From Candidatus Zixiibacteriota bacterium (GTDB lineage: Bacteria > Zixibacteria > MSB-5A5 > GN15 > JAAZOE01): DNA of 10,460 nt. Shown here in pieces: positions 1-6,643 of the stretch; the first letter of the stretch is position 1; each line of letters starts with the position of its first letter. The notes below the pieces were generated by a model that was not told the origin of the DNA, did no database searches, and saw only the letters and a list, made by a program, of their open reading frames with translations. The DNA is taken from positions 1-10,460 of the forward strand of contig JAAZOE010000245.1 of NCBI GenBank assembly GCA_012797915.1. The letters are read 5' to 3'. Both the position numbers and the translations under genes were made by a program.

Positions 1-131
1 AAAGCGGGCGGCAGCTGCGGGACAATATCACCGCCTTCACCGCCGGGGCGAGCCTGCTGTTCGACCGGTTCGCCGTCACCGATGAACATATTCTCAATCC
101 GAGCCTATGGAAAACGACGCACCAAAACTAA
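1..131 (+). CDS. C-terminal tail of an unidentified protein (possibly a 2-hydroxyacid dehydrogenase)
   Basis: An open frame enters from the left edge (first complete codon at position 3) and ends at TAA 129-131, giving about 42 residues. It contains an L-R-D-N-I-T-A-F-T-A-G stretch and ends in W-K-T-T-H-Q-N. The N-I-x-x-F-x-x-G pattern loosely recalls the end of D-isomer-specific 2-hydroxyacid (phosphoglycerate-type) dehydrogenases, but the fragment is too short for a confident call. It overlaps the next gene by 25 bp in a different frame, which suggests translational coupling and membership of the same transcript. The other two forward frames are less attractive: one stops at 80-82, the other has no family-like features. 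Confidence 0.45.
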   Translation, partial: SGRQLRDNITAFTAGASLLFDRFAVTDEHILNPSLWKTTHQN

Positions 132-1021
132 AGCTGGGAATTCTTGGGTTGAGCGAGGGAAACGGCCATCCCTATTCCTGGTCGGCCATCTGCAACGGCT
201 ATGACCCCGAGGCGATGCAGCGCTGTCCCTTTCCGGTGATACCGGAGTATCTGGGGAAGCGACGGTTTCCCGAGGACGCCATTGCCGAGGCGACGGTGAC
301 CCACGTCTGGACGCAGGAAAAAGCGTTGTCGGAACAGATCGCCGCCGCCGCCCGCATCCCCCACGTGGTGGATCAATACGAAGATATGATCGGCAAGGTG
401 GACGGCATCCTGCTGGCCCGCGACGACGCCGAGAACCACCTGACCATGAGCGGACCGTTTCTGCGGGCGGGACTGCCGATTTACATCGACAAACCGCTGG
501 CCCTTTCCCGCCGCGAGGCGGAGAAAATTTACCTGTGTCAGAAATACGAGGGACAGATTTTCACCTGTTCGGCGCTGGCTTTCGCCGAAGAATTGATGCT
601 GACCGAGGACGACCGCGCCGCCCTCGGCTCCATCGGCCGGATCGAATGCTCGACCATGAAATCCTGGCCGACCTATGCCCCCCATATCATCGAACCGGTG
701 CTCAACCTGATCGGCGACCAAGGGGCGATTACCGATATCCATGTGACCCGGTCGCCCGAGGGAATGGTCGCAGTCGAGGTTTGTTGGGAGACCGGCCTGG
801 AAACCTGCTTCTCGGCCCTCGGCGCGCACACCAAGTCTATCGAGATCGTCGTCATCGGCGACCGCCGCTTGAAACGGCTGGTGTTCGCCGACAGTTTTTC
901 GGCCTTCAGATCGGCCCTGCAGGCGTTCATCGACATCATCCGCAAACGCCGGGAACCGATCTCGCGCCAATTCGTGATGACCGTGGTCGGCATCATCGAG
1001 TCGGGGATGCGACAGGAGTGA
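107..1021 (+). CDS. Gfo/Idh/MocA-family NAD(P)-dependent oxidoreductase (PtmF-like)
   Basis: This 304-residue protein is probably a cytoplasmic sugar oxidoreductase. The N-terminus is a Rossmann beta strand (L-K-L-G-I-L-G-L) followed by an atypical glycine loop, S-E-G-N-G-H-P-Y-S-W, in place of plain GxGxxG. Mid-protein there is V-D-G-I-L-L-A-R-D-D-A-E, then I-Y-I-D-K-P-L-A, the equivalent of the conserved E-K-P motif of the family. The C-terminal half should be the alpha/beta substrate domain. At 304 aa it is slightly short for the family. ATG 107 is the first possible start, because an in-frame TGA lies at 80-82 and no start codon comes between. No strong Shine-Dalgarno is seen, so translation may be coupled to the upstream frame. 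The next gene starts one base after the stop. From recollection, Campylobacter ptm loci carry a comparable oxidoreductase (PtmF) beside an SDR (PtmA) and a CMP-sugar synthetase. The exact substrate cannot be read from the sequence. Confidence 0.85.
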   Translation: MENDAPKLKLGILGLSEGNGHPYSWSAICNGYDPEAMQRCPFPVIPEYLGKRRFPEDAIAEATVTHVWTQEKALSEQIAAAARIPHVVDQYEDMIGKVDGILLARDDAENHLTMSGPFLRAGLPIYIDKPLALSRREAEKIYLCQKYEGQIFTCSALAFAEELMLTEDDRAALGSIGRIECSTMKSWPTYAPHIIEPVLNLIGDQGAITDIHVTRSPEGMVAVEVCWETGLETCFSALGAHTKSIEIVVIGDRRLKRLVFADSFSAFRSALQAFIDIIRKRREPISRQFVMTVVGIIESGMRQE

Positions 1022-1022
1022 C

Positions 1023-1781
1023 ATGAACACGATTCTCATCACCGGCGGAACCGGCCGGATCGGCGTCTGTTTGACAAAACACTTCCTGCATCAGGAGGGC
1101 ACGGTTGTCATCACCTCCCGGCGCGAGCTGACGCCGCAACAAATCTCGGACCTGTTCGGACCGGCCTCACCCGGACGATTCCATCTTTGCCGGGTCGATC
1201 TGGAGACGGAAAACGCGGCGGCAATCGTTGTCGAGTATCTGGACAGGCACAACCTCCGCCCGCAGGCGCTGGTCAACAACGCCCGGGACCTCGACCATTT
1301 GAAATTGGATGATCGCGGCCGTCCGTCGCGGGCGGGATGGCTGGGAGAATATACGTTGGACGTCGTCGCAGCCTATGAATTGTCGATGGCCTTAACCGAA
1401 CAGCCCGGTTCGAAACTGGAAACCATCATCAACATCTCCTCCATGAACGGCGTGGTCGTCCCCACCTTGCAGCTCTATGATGACGCGCCCCGGCAGTCGC
1501 CGTTGCACTACGGCGTGGCCAAGGCGGCCCTGATTCACCTGAGCAAAGAGCTGGCCGTCCGTCTGGCCGATAGGCATATCCGGGTCAACACCATCTCCTA
1601 CGGCGGCGTGGAAGGCCGGGTGAACGAGGAGTTCAAGAAACGATACGCCCAGTTCTGCCCGCTGGGGCGGATGTTGACTGATGACGACCTGGCCGGGCCG
1701 GTCGAATTTCTGGCCACGCCCGCCTCTTCGGGGGTGACCGGCCACAATCTCGTAGTCGATGGAGGCTGGACGATCCGATGA
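1023..1781 (+). CDS. Short-chain dehydrogenase/reductase (PtmA-like)
   Basis: This is a 252-residue classical SDR, the usual length for the family. The cofactor motif T-G-G-T-G-R-I-G is at residues 7-14, an N-N-A-R variant of the NNAG motif is near 85-88, the catalytic serine is in I-S-S (139-140), and the Y-x-x-x-K catalytic pair is Y163/K167. The C-terminus has the typical S-S-G-V-T-G ... V-V-D-G-G-W ending. The interval between Ser and Tyr is longer than usual and probably forms a substrate loop. An AGGAG ribosome-binding site lies just upstream of ATG 1023. The stop overlaps the start of the CMP-sugar synthetase gene as ATGA. The placement next to a Gfo/Idh enzyme and a nonulosonate cytidylyltransferase suggests a role in making or modifying the sugar precursor, as proposed for PtmA in legionaminic-acid synthesis. 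The reaction itself is inferred. Confidence 0.88.
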   Translation: MNTILITGGTGRIGVCLTKHFLHQEGTVVITSRRELTPQQISDLFGPASPGRFHLCRVDLETENAAAIVVEYLDRHNLRPQALVNNARDLDHLKLDDRGRPSRAGWLGEYTLDVVAAYELSMALTEQPGSKLETIINISSMNGVVVPTLQLYDDAPRQSPLHYGVAKAALIHLSKELAVRLADRHIRVNTISYGGVEGRVNEEFKKRYAQFCPLGRMLTDDDLAGPVEFLATPASSGVTGHNLVVDGGWTIR

Positions 1782-2461
1782 CGCACGATATGATTGCGAT
1801 CATACCGGCACGGGGAGGGTCGAAACGGATCCCGCAAAAAAACCTGGCCGAACTGGGCGGACGGCCGCTGGTGGCCTGGACGATCGAGGCCGCGCAGGAG
1901 GCCGACCTGTTCCATCGAGTGCTGGTCAGCACCGATGATCCCAATATCGCCGCCGTGGCCGAGGAGTACGGTCTGGAGGTCCCCTTCCTACGCGACCGGG
2001 GGGCCGATGATTTCACCCCGGTCTCCGAGGCGACCATCGCCGCGTTGCACCAGACCCGCGAACATCTCGGAGAAACCTATGCGACGGTTGTTCAGCTGTT
2101 GCCAAGCTGCCCCTTGCGGCGCAGCCGCCACATCATCGAGGCAATCGACAATTTCAATACCCGCAAAGCGTCGTTCCAAATCAGTTGCGCCGATTTCGGC
2201 TGGACCAATCCCTGGTGGGCGGTAACGTTGGGGGACGACCTGACTCCCCAGCCGCTTTTTCCCGAACAACGCCAGGCCCGGTCACAGGATTTGCCGCGAT
2301 TGTACTGCCCTACCGGGGCAATCTGGATCGCCGATGTCGGCGCGCTCTACCGGGCGGGGACGTTTTACGGCCCCGGCCATACCTATTGCCCCATCGACTG
2401 GGCCGCCGGGATCGATATCGACACCCCCGAGGATCTGGAACTGGCCCGGGCGATGCTCTGA
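1778..2461 (+). CDS. pseF: CMP-pseudaminic acid synthetase (pseudaminate cytidylyltransferase, PseF)
   Basis: This 227-residue enzyme is predicted to activate pseudaminic acid with CTP, giving the CMP-sugar donor and pyrophosphate in the cytoplasm. The family CTP-binding signature I-P-A-R-G-G-S-K-R-I-P-x-K-N is at residues 9-22, followed by V-S-T-D-D (50-54) and L-L-P-S-C-P-L-R (107-114). The block F-G-W-T-N-P-W-W-A (140-148), R-S-Q-D-L-P (168-173) and Y-C-P-T-G-A-I-W-I-A (176-185) looks like PseF rather than NeuA or LegF. The C-terminal I-D-I-D-T-P-E-D (212-219) carries the metal-binding acidic residues. Translation is probably coupled through an ATGA overlap with the SDR gene. GGAGG at 1761-1765 lies about 12 nt from ATG 1778. 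An internal ATG at 1790 is possible but has poorer ribosome-binding context. A related CMP-nonulosonate activity cannot be strictly excluded. Confidence 0.9.
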   Translation: MTHDMIAIIPARGGSKRIPQKNLAELGGRPLVAWTIEAAQEADLFHRVLVSTDDPNIAAVAEEYGLEVPFLRDRGADDFTPVSEATIAALHQTREHLGETYATVVQLLPSCPLRRSRHIIEAIDNFNTRKASFQISCADFGWTNPWWAVTLGDDLTPQPLFPEQRQARSQDLPRLYCPTGAIWIADVGALYRAGTFYGPGHTYCPIDWAAGIDIDTPEDLELARAML

Positions 2462-2487
2462 CCGCCCGCAATCCCGTCCGATACAAA

Positions 2488-2516
2488 TTCACCCACCCCC
2501 CATCATATGTTTTAAT
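2488..2516 (+). promoter_or_regulatory. Candidate sigma-70-like promoter upstream of pseG
   Basis: The 104-bp gap between pseF and pseG (2462-2565) is AT-richer than its surroundings. It holds TTCACC (2488-2493; 4 of 6 match to TTGACA), a 17-bp spacer, and TTTAAT (2511-2516; 5 of 6 match to TATAAT). Transcription would start near 2523. Short dyads follow: ACCT-GT-AGGT at 2534-2543 and GTTGT-G-ACAAC at 2554-2564. These could be operators or chance. The call is a by-eye consensus match only. Confidence 0.35.
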
Positions 2517-2565
2517 GGACAGACGCGCACTTGACCTGTAGGTTGGATGGGGTGTTGTGACAACG

Positions 2566-3633
2566 ATGCGTATCTGTGTGCGAACAGACTCCTCGACCGC
2601 CCTGGGGGGCGGCCATCTCATGCGCTGCCTGGCGTTGGCCGACCGCCTTCGGCAAACCGGTGCCGAGGTGATTTTTATCTGCCGCGATCTGCCGGGACAG
2701 CTCAGCCGCCTGGCCGTCGACCGGGGATTCGGAACGAGCATTCTGCCCGGCGAGCCGGGCCAATCGGATTGGCAATCCGACGCCGAACAGACCCTGACAA
2801 CCCTGTCCGGACGGCAACCGATTGACTGGCTGATCGTCGATCATTACGGCCTCGATCTGCGGTGGGAGCGAATGCTCCGTTCAAAAGTCGGACGGATCAT
2901 GGTCATCGATGACCTCGCCGACCGCCCGCATGACTGCGAACTCCTGCTGGACCAAAACCTGACCGACCGGCCCGCGAACCGCTACGACAGCCTCACCCCG
3001 CCCCACTGCCGAAAACTGCTGGGATTGAAATATGCGATCCTGCGGCAGGAATTCCACGACCTGCGGCCGAGGGCCTCAGCCCGCGACGGCCGCCTCCGGC
3101 GCATCCTGGTCTCCTTCGGCGGCGGCGATATCACCGGCGAGACAGAAAAGGCGCTGGCCGCCATCCGCCTGGCCGGATGCGACGACATCGCCGTCGATGT
3201 CGTCATCGGCGGCGCCAACCGCCGCCGGACAGAAATCGAAACATCGGCGCGATCGATGCCCCATGTCCGCGTGCACGTGCAGACGACCGACATGGCCGGG
3301 CTGATGGTTTCGGCCGATCTGACCCTTGGCGGCGGCGGCATATCCACCTGGGAACGATGTCTGCTGGGATTGCCGGCCATAGTGGTTATCCAGGCCGAAA
3401 ACCAGCGGGAAAGCATCGAAGCGGCCGTCCGACAGGGCGTCCTCTGGAACATGGGATGGCATCAGGAAGTCACGGCCGATATGATGGCCGGGCAAATAGA
3501 GTATCTCTGCGAACGACCCACCATCGTGCGGGCAACCGCCGAAAAGGCATGGTCCTTGATGGCCGAGGCGGCACAGGACAACGGCCGGAGCGTGGTCGCG
3601 GCGATTATGGAGCGGGCGTATGTCGCCTCATGA
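2566..3633 (+). CDS. pseG: UDP-2,4-diacetamido-2,4,6-trideoxy-beta-L-altropyranose hydrolase (PseG)
   Basis: PseG removes UDP from the nucleotide-linked diacetamido-trideoxy-altrose to give the free sugar used by PseI. The protein is 355 aa from ATG 2566, with a GT-B-like (MurG-type) fold expected. Counting from this start, G-G-G-H-x-x-R-C is at 14-21 and places the histidine at residue 17, the position of the proposed catalytic base in Campylobacter PseG. Other features are V-D-H-Y near 91-94, I-D-D-L-A-D-R near 114-120, S-F-G-G-G-D near 183-188 and the nucleotide-binding loop G-G-G-G-I-S-T-W-E near 255-263. An in-frame GTG at 2557 (three residues longer) lies closer to the GGATGGGG stretch at 2545-2552 and may be the true start. 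ATG 2566 fits the family N-terminus (M-R-I-x-x-R-x-D-S-S) better. The 3' end overlaps the next gene by 14 bp. Confidence 0.92.
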   Translation: MRICVRTDSSTALGGGHLMRCLALADRLRQTGAEVIFICRDLPGQLSRLAVDRGFGTSILPGEPGQSDWQSDAEQTLTTLSGRQPIDWLIVDHYGLDLRWERMLRSKVGRIMVIDDLADRPHDCELLLDQNLTDRPANRYDSLTPPHCRKLLGLKYAILRQEFHDLRPRASARDGRLRRILVSFGGGDITGETEKALAAIRLAGCDDIAVDVVIGGANRRRTEIETSARSMPHVRVHVQTTDMAGLMVSADLTLGGGGISTWERCLLGLPAIVVIQAENQRESIEAAVRQGVLWNMGWHQEVTADMMAGQIEYLCERPTIVRATAEKAWSLMAEAAQDNGRSVVAAIMERAYVAS

Positions 3634-4174
3634 GGAATACCGTCTTCGACCCATGGTCGAGGCCGATCTCGATATGGTGCTGACCTGGCGCAACAAGCCC
3701 CATATCCGGGAAATGATGTACAGGCAGCACATGATCGGCCGACAGGAGCATCTCGGCTGGTATGTAAAGATAAAGGACGACCCGACCTCGGTGTACCTTA
3801 TTTTCGAGCATCTCGGTCGACCGATAGGACTGGCCAACTTCACGAAGATCGACCACAAGGCCCGGTCCTGCATGTGGGGATTCTACCTTGGCGAAGACGA
3901 CCGGCCGCGCGGCGCCGGGACGGTGCTGGGGATGCTTTCCTTGGACTACGCCTTCGAGACCATCGGCGTCGGGACGGTCATCGGCGAAGTGATCGAACAT
4001 AACGAGAAAAGCCGGGCGTTGTTCGAGCGGCTCGGATTCATGCTCCTGCGTCGATTGCCGAAACAGGTCGCCAGAAACGGCAGTGACCTGGATGTGCTGG
4101 TATTTACCATGACGGCCGGCGACTGGCGGCCAAAAAAACGGGCCCAGGTCGAAAGGATTTTCACGGCAACATAG
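3620..4174 (+). CDS. pseH: GNAT N-acetyltransferase, probably UDP-4-amino-4,6-dideoxy-AltNAc N4-acetyltransferase (PseH)
   Basis: This 184-residue GNAT protein is predicted to acetylate the 4-amino group of the UDP-amino sugar made by PseC, using acetyl-CoA. It begins with the RimJ/RimL-like Y-R-L-R-P-M-V-E-A-D-L. The early L-T-W-R-N block (21-25) is typical of PseH-like proteins. The acetyl-CoA loop is R-P-R-G-A-G (95-100), and E-H-N-E-K-S-R-A-L-F-E-R-L-G-F (126-140) is the usual GNAT motif B. ATG 3620 overlaps the end of pseG by 14 bp, with GGAG at 3609-3612 and a 7-nt spacer. The function call rests largely on its position between pseG and pseI; GNAT sequence alone would not specify the substrate. 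The C-terminal 20 residues are basic and look like a family-variable extension. Confidence 0.85.
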   Translation: MSPHEEYRLRPMVEADLDMVLTWRNKPHIREMMYRQHMIGRQEHLGWYVKIKDDPTSVYLIFEHLGRPIGLANFTKIDHKARSCMWGFYLGEDDRPRGAGTVLGMLSLDYAFETIGVGTVIGEVIEHNEKSRALFERLGFMLLRRLPKQVARNGSDLDVLVFTMTAGDWRPKKRAQVERIFTAT

Positions 4175-4182
4175 ATCGACCA

Positions 4183-4200
4183 TCGGGATCGTTTTCCCGA
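4183..4200 (+). repeat. Small inverted repeat in the pseH-pseI spacer
   Basis: TCGGGA (4183-4188) and TCCCGA (4195-4200) form a 6-bp stem with a 6-nt loop, 8 nt after the pseH stop. No T tract follows, so it is not a convincing terminator. It may be a weak attenuator, an mRNA 3'-end stabiliser or chance. The rest of the 92-bp spacer (4175-4266) holds a GGCGCC palindrome at 4231-4236 and the pseI ribosome-binding site AGAGG at 4255-4259. No clear promoter was found there. Confidence 0.3.
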
Positions 4201-4266
4201 CAGGGGCGGGACAAAGGGACATAACGGCGCGGCGCCAGGGACGGCGAAACGAAAAGAGGCCAGGTC

Positions 4267-5340
4267 ATGGATGATATCATCATCGGCGGAGTTCCGATCG
4301 GCGAGACGCACCCGCCGTTTATCATCGCCGAGATGTCCGGCAATCACAACCACAGCCTAAAGACGGCTCTGGCCATCGTCGATGCCGCCGCCGATGCCGG
4401 CGTGCAGGCGCTCAAAATCCAGACGTATACCGCCGACACCATGACCCTAGACATTCGCGGGGAAGGCTTTTCCATCACCGACGAGCAGTCCCTCTGGAAA
4501 GGCAAATCTCTGTACGAGCTGTATCAGGAAGCGGCCACCCCCTGGGAATGGCACCAGCCGATCTTCGACCGCTGCCGCGCGCGGGGCATCATCGGGTTCT
4601 CCACGCCGTTCGATGAATCCGCGGTCGATTTCCTGGAAACGCTGGACGTCCCCCTGTACAAAATCGCCTCCTTCGAAAACACCGATCTGCGGTTGATTCG
4701 CACGGTCGCGGCCACCGGCAAACCGCTGGTCATCTCCACCGGCATGGCCGAGCTGTCGGAACTGGATGAAACCGTCCGGACCGCCCGCGCCGCGGGAGCC
4801 AAAGAGATCATTCTGCTGAAATGCACCAGCAGTTACCCCGCCCCGCCGGATAACAGCCACCTCCGAACCATCCCGCATCTGCGGGACCTGTTCGCTGTTC
4901 AGGTGGGCTTGTCCGACCACACCCTTGGCCTTGGGGTCGCGGTCGCGGCGGTGGCGCTGGGCGCGACGGTCATCGAGAAGCACTTGACGCTGAACCGCGC
5001 CGAGGGAGGCGTCGACGCCGCCTTTTCGCTGGAGCCGCCGGAGATGCGGCAGTTGGCGGCCGAAAGCGTACGCGCGCACCAGGCACTGGGAAAAATCCAC
5101 TACGGGTCGGCCGCGGCCGAGAAGAAATCGCTCCAATTCCGCCGCAGCTTGTATGTCGTCAAAGACATGGCCGCCGGAGAGATATTGACGCCCGACAACC
5201 TGCGGGCCATTCGTCCGGGGTACGGCTTGCCGCCGAAATTCTACGATATCCTTTTGGGCAAGAAAGTGCGCCGCGAGGTCAAACGGGGCACACCGGTGAG
5301 TTGGGACCTGCTTGAGGAGATGGATGCGACGCATGCTTAA
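4267..5340 (+). CDS. pseI: Pseudaminic acid synthase (PseI, NeuB family with SAF domain)
   Basis: PseI condenses 2,4-diacetamido-2,4,6-trideoxy-L-altrose with phosphoenolpyruvate to give pseudaminic acid. The protein is 357 aa, normal for the family. An N-terminal NeuB TIM-barrel covers about residues 18-260: I-I-A-E-M-S-G-N-H-N (19-28), K-I-Q-T-Y (50-54), F-S-T-P-F-D (111-116), K-I-A-S-F-E (132-137) and I-S-T-G-M-A (156-161). Likely metal-binding histidines are in S-D-H-T (H218) and E-K-H-L-T (H239). The segment R-A-E-G-G-V-D-A-A-F-S-L-E-P (244-257) looks like the pseudaminic rather than the sialic subtype. A C-terminal SAF (antifreeze-like) domain spans about 290-350, starting F-R-R-S-L-Y-V. 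AGAGG at 4255-4259 lies 7 nt before ATG 4267. The 3' end overlaps the flippase gene. Confidence 0.95.
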   Translation: MDDIIIGGVPIGETHPPFIIAEMSGNHNHSLKTALAIVDAAADAGVQALKIQTYTADTMTLDIRGEGFSITDEQSLWKGKSLYELYQEAATPWEWHQPIFDRCRARGIIGFSTPFDESAVDFLETLDVPLYKIASFENTDLRLIRTVAATGKPLVISTGMAELSELDETVRTARAAGAKEIILLKCTSSYPAPPDNSHLRTIPHLRDLFAVQVGLSDHTLGLGVAVAAVALGATVIEKHLTLNRAEGGVDAAFSLEPPEMRQLAAESVRAHQALGKIHYGSAAAEKKSLQFRRSLYVVKDMAAGEILTPDNLRAIRPGYGLPPKFYDILLGKKVRREVKRGTPVSWDLLEEMDATHA

Positions 5341-6643
5341 GACCGGGTTGGCCAATATCTTTCTCCGCGGCCTGACCCTGGCCGGCAAGTTCCTCGTCCT
5401 GCTGGCCGCGGCCCGGTATTTGCCGCCCGATCAGGTCGGCATTTGGGGCCTGATGAACGTCACCATCGCCATCTCCCTGTACTTTCTGGGTTTGGACTTC
5501 TACACCTTCAACACCCGCGAAATCCTGGCTCTGGAAGCCCCGCAACGCACGCCGCTCATCCGTGACCAGATCGTCTTCCACGGCCTCGTCTATGTTCTCG
5601 TTCTGCCGGTGCTCCTGACCGTTTTTATCGGCGGAGTCATTCCCTGGAAATACGCCGTCTGGTTCTACCTGTTGCTGGTGTTGGAACATTTGTCGCAGGA
5701 GGCCACCCGCATCCTCATCACGCTGTCGCGGCCGACTCTGGCCAACCTGGTGCTCTTTTTACGCAGCGGATCCTGGACCTATGTCGCCGTCGCTCTCATG
5801 TATGTTGACGGCGACGCCCGCCGTCTGCCGGTGATCTGGAGCGGCTGGGCGATCGGCGTGGCCGGCAGCGTTATCCTGGCGGCGGCGGCCTTGCGCACCC
5901 TCCCCTGGGAGGAATCCCGCCGGGTCGGGATCAACTGGACCTGGATGCGCCGGGGGCTGACCGTCGCCCTGCCGTTCTTTTGCGCCACGCTGTCGTTCGA
6001 GGGTATCCAATACGTCGACCGCTACTTCCTGCAGCAATTTCACGGTGAGGCCGCGGTCGGCATTTATACTTTCTATACCGGCATCGCCAACGTCATCCAG
6101 ACGTTCATCTTCTCCGGGGTCATCATGATCCTGTATCCGCCGATCATCGCCGCCTACCAGCACGGCGAATTCTCGCGCTACCGGCGGTTGATGCGCAAGA
6201 TGACCTTCGGCATCGGGGGCGGTCTGATCATTCTGACCTCCCTGGCGGTCATCCTGATCAGGCCGGTTCTTCGGCTGATCGACCAGCCGTTGTACGGACA
6301 GCATCTGTCGGTCTTTTTCATTATCCTCGTACCGGTCGGGCTGACGACGCTGTCGTATCTGCCGCATTATGCCTTATATGTCAAACACCGGGATATGGCC
6401 ATCATCGCCGCGACAGTCATCGGCCTGGCCGTCGCCCTGGTCGCCAATGCCCTGCTGGTGCCCCGCTATGGGCTCACCGGCGCCGCCGTCGCCACCGCCG
6501 GAGCGGTCGCCGTCATGGCCCTCCTGAAAACGGCCGCTGTCCTGATCCGGAGCCGGACCAGGATGGCCTTCCTGTTCGAAAACGATCCAACGACCCCGGG
6601 TACGACAACGGGTCCGGGGCAGACGCGACCGGAGCGCCGATGA
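5324..6643 (+). CDS. Polysaccharide/oligosaccharide flippase (Wzx-like, MOP superfamily)
   Basis: This integral inner-membrane protein of about 439 residues is predicted to flip a lipid-linked repeat unit to the periplasmic face. Roughly 11-12 hydrophobic segments are visible, among them G-L-T-L-A-G-K-F-L-V-L-L-A-A-A-R-Y near the N-terminus, which resembles the opening helix of polysaccharide-synthesis (RfbX/Wzx) family proteins. The last helices are followed by a polar tail rich in R, T and P. The frame is open from TTG 5312, but ATG 5324 is favoured because GAGGAG at 5314-5319 lies just upstream; ATG 5333 is a further alternative. From 5324 it overlaps pseI by 17 bp, and its stop overlaps the next start as ATGA, so both junctions are probably translationally coupled. 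The substrate is inferred from the neighbours, not seen. Confidence 0.85.
   Translation: MRRMLKTGLANIFLRGLTLAGKFLVLLAAARYLPPDQVGIWGLMNVTIAISLYFLGLDFYTFNTREILALEAPQRTPLIRDQIVFHGLVYVLVLPVLLTVFIGGVIPWKYAVWFYLLLVLEHLSQEATRILITLSRPTLANLVLFLRSGSWTYVAVALMYVDGDARRLPVIWSGWAIGVAGSVILAAAALRTLPWEESRRVGINWTWMRRGLTVALPFFCATLSFEGIQYVDRYFLQQFHGEAAVGIYTFYTGIANVIQTFIFSGVIMILYPPIIAAYQHGEFSRYRRLMRKMTFGIGGGLIILTSLAVILIRPVLRLIDQPLYGQHLSVFFIILVPVGLTTLSYLPHYALYVKHRDMAIIAATVIGLAVALVANALLVPRYGLTGAAVATAGAVAVMALLKTAAVLIRSRTRMAFLFENDPTTPGTTTGPGQTRPERR

Noticed and set aside
128..1042. Minus-strand open frame as long as the Gfo/Idh gene
   Set aside because: It is the antisense shadow of a gene with clear family motifs, and its histidine/glycine/arginine-rich translation shows no domain.
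4183..4200. Hairpin after pseH as an intrinsic terminator
   Set aside because: The stem is only 6 bp and no T tract follows. It is kept only as a small inverted repeat.
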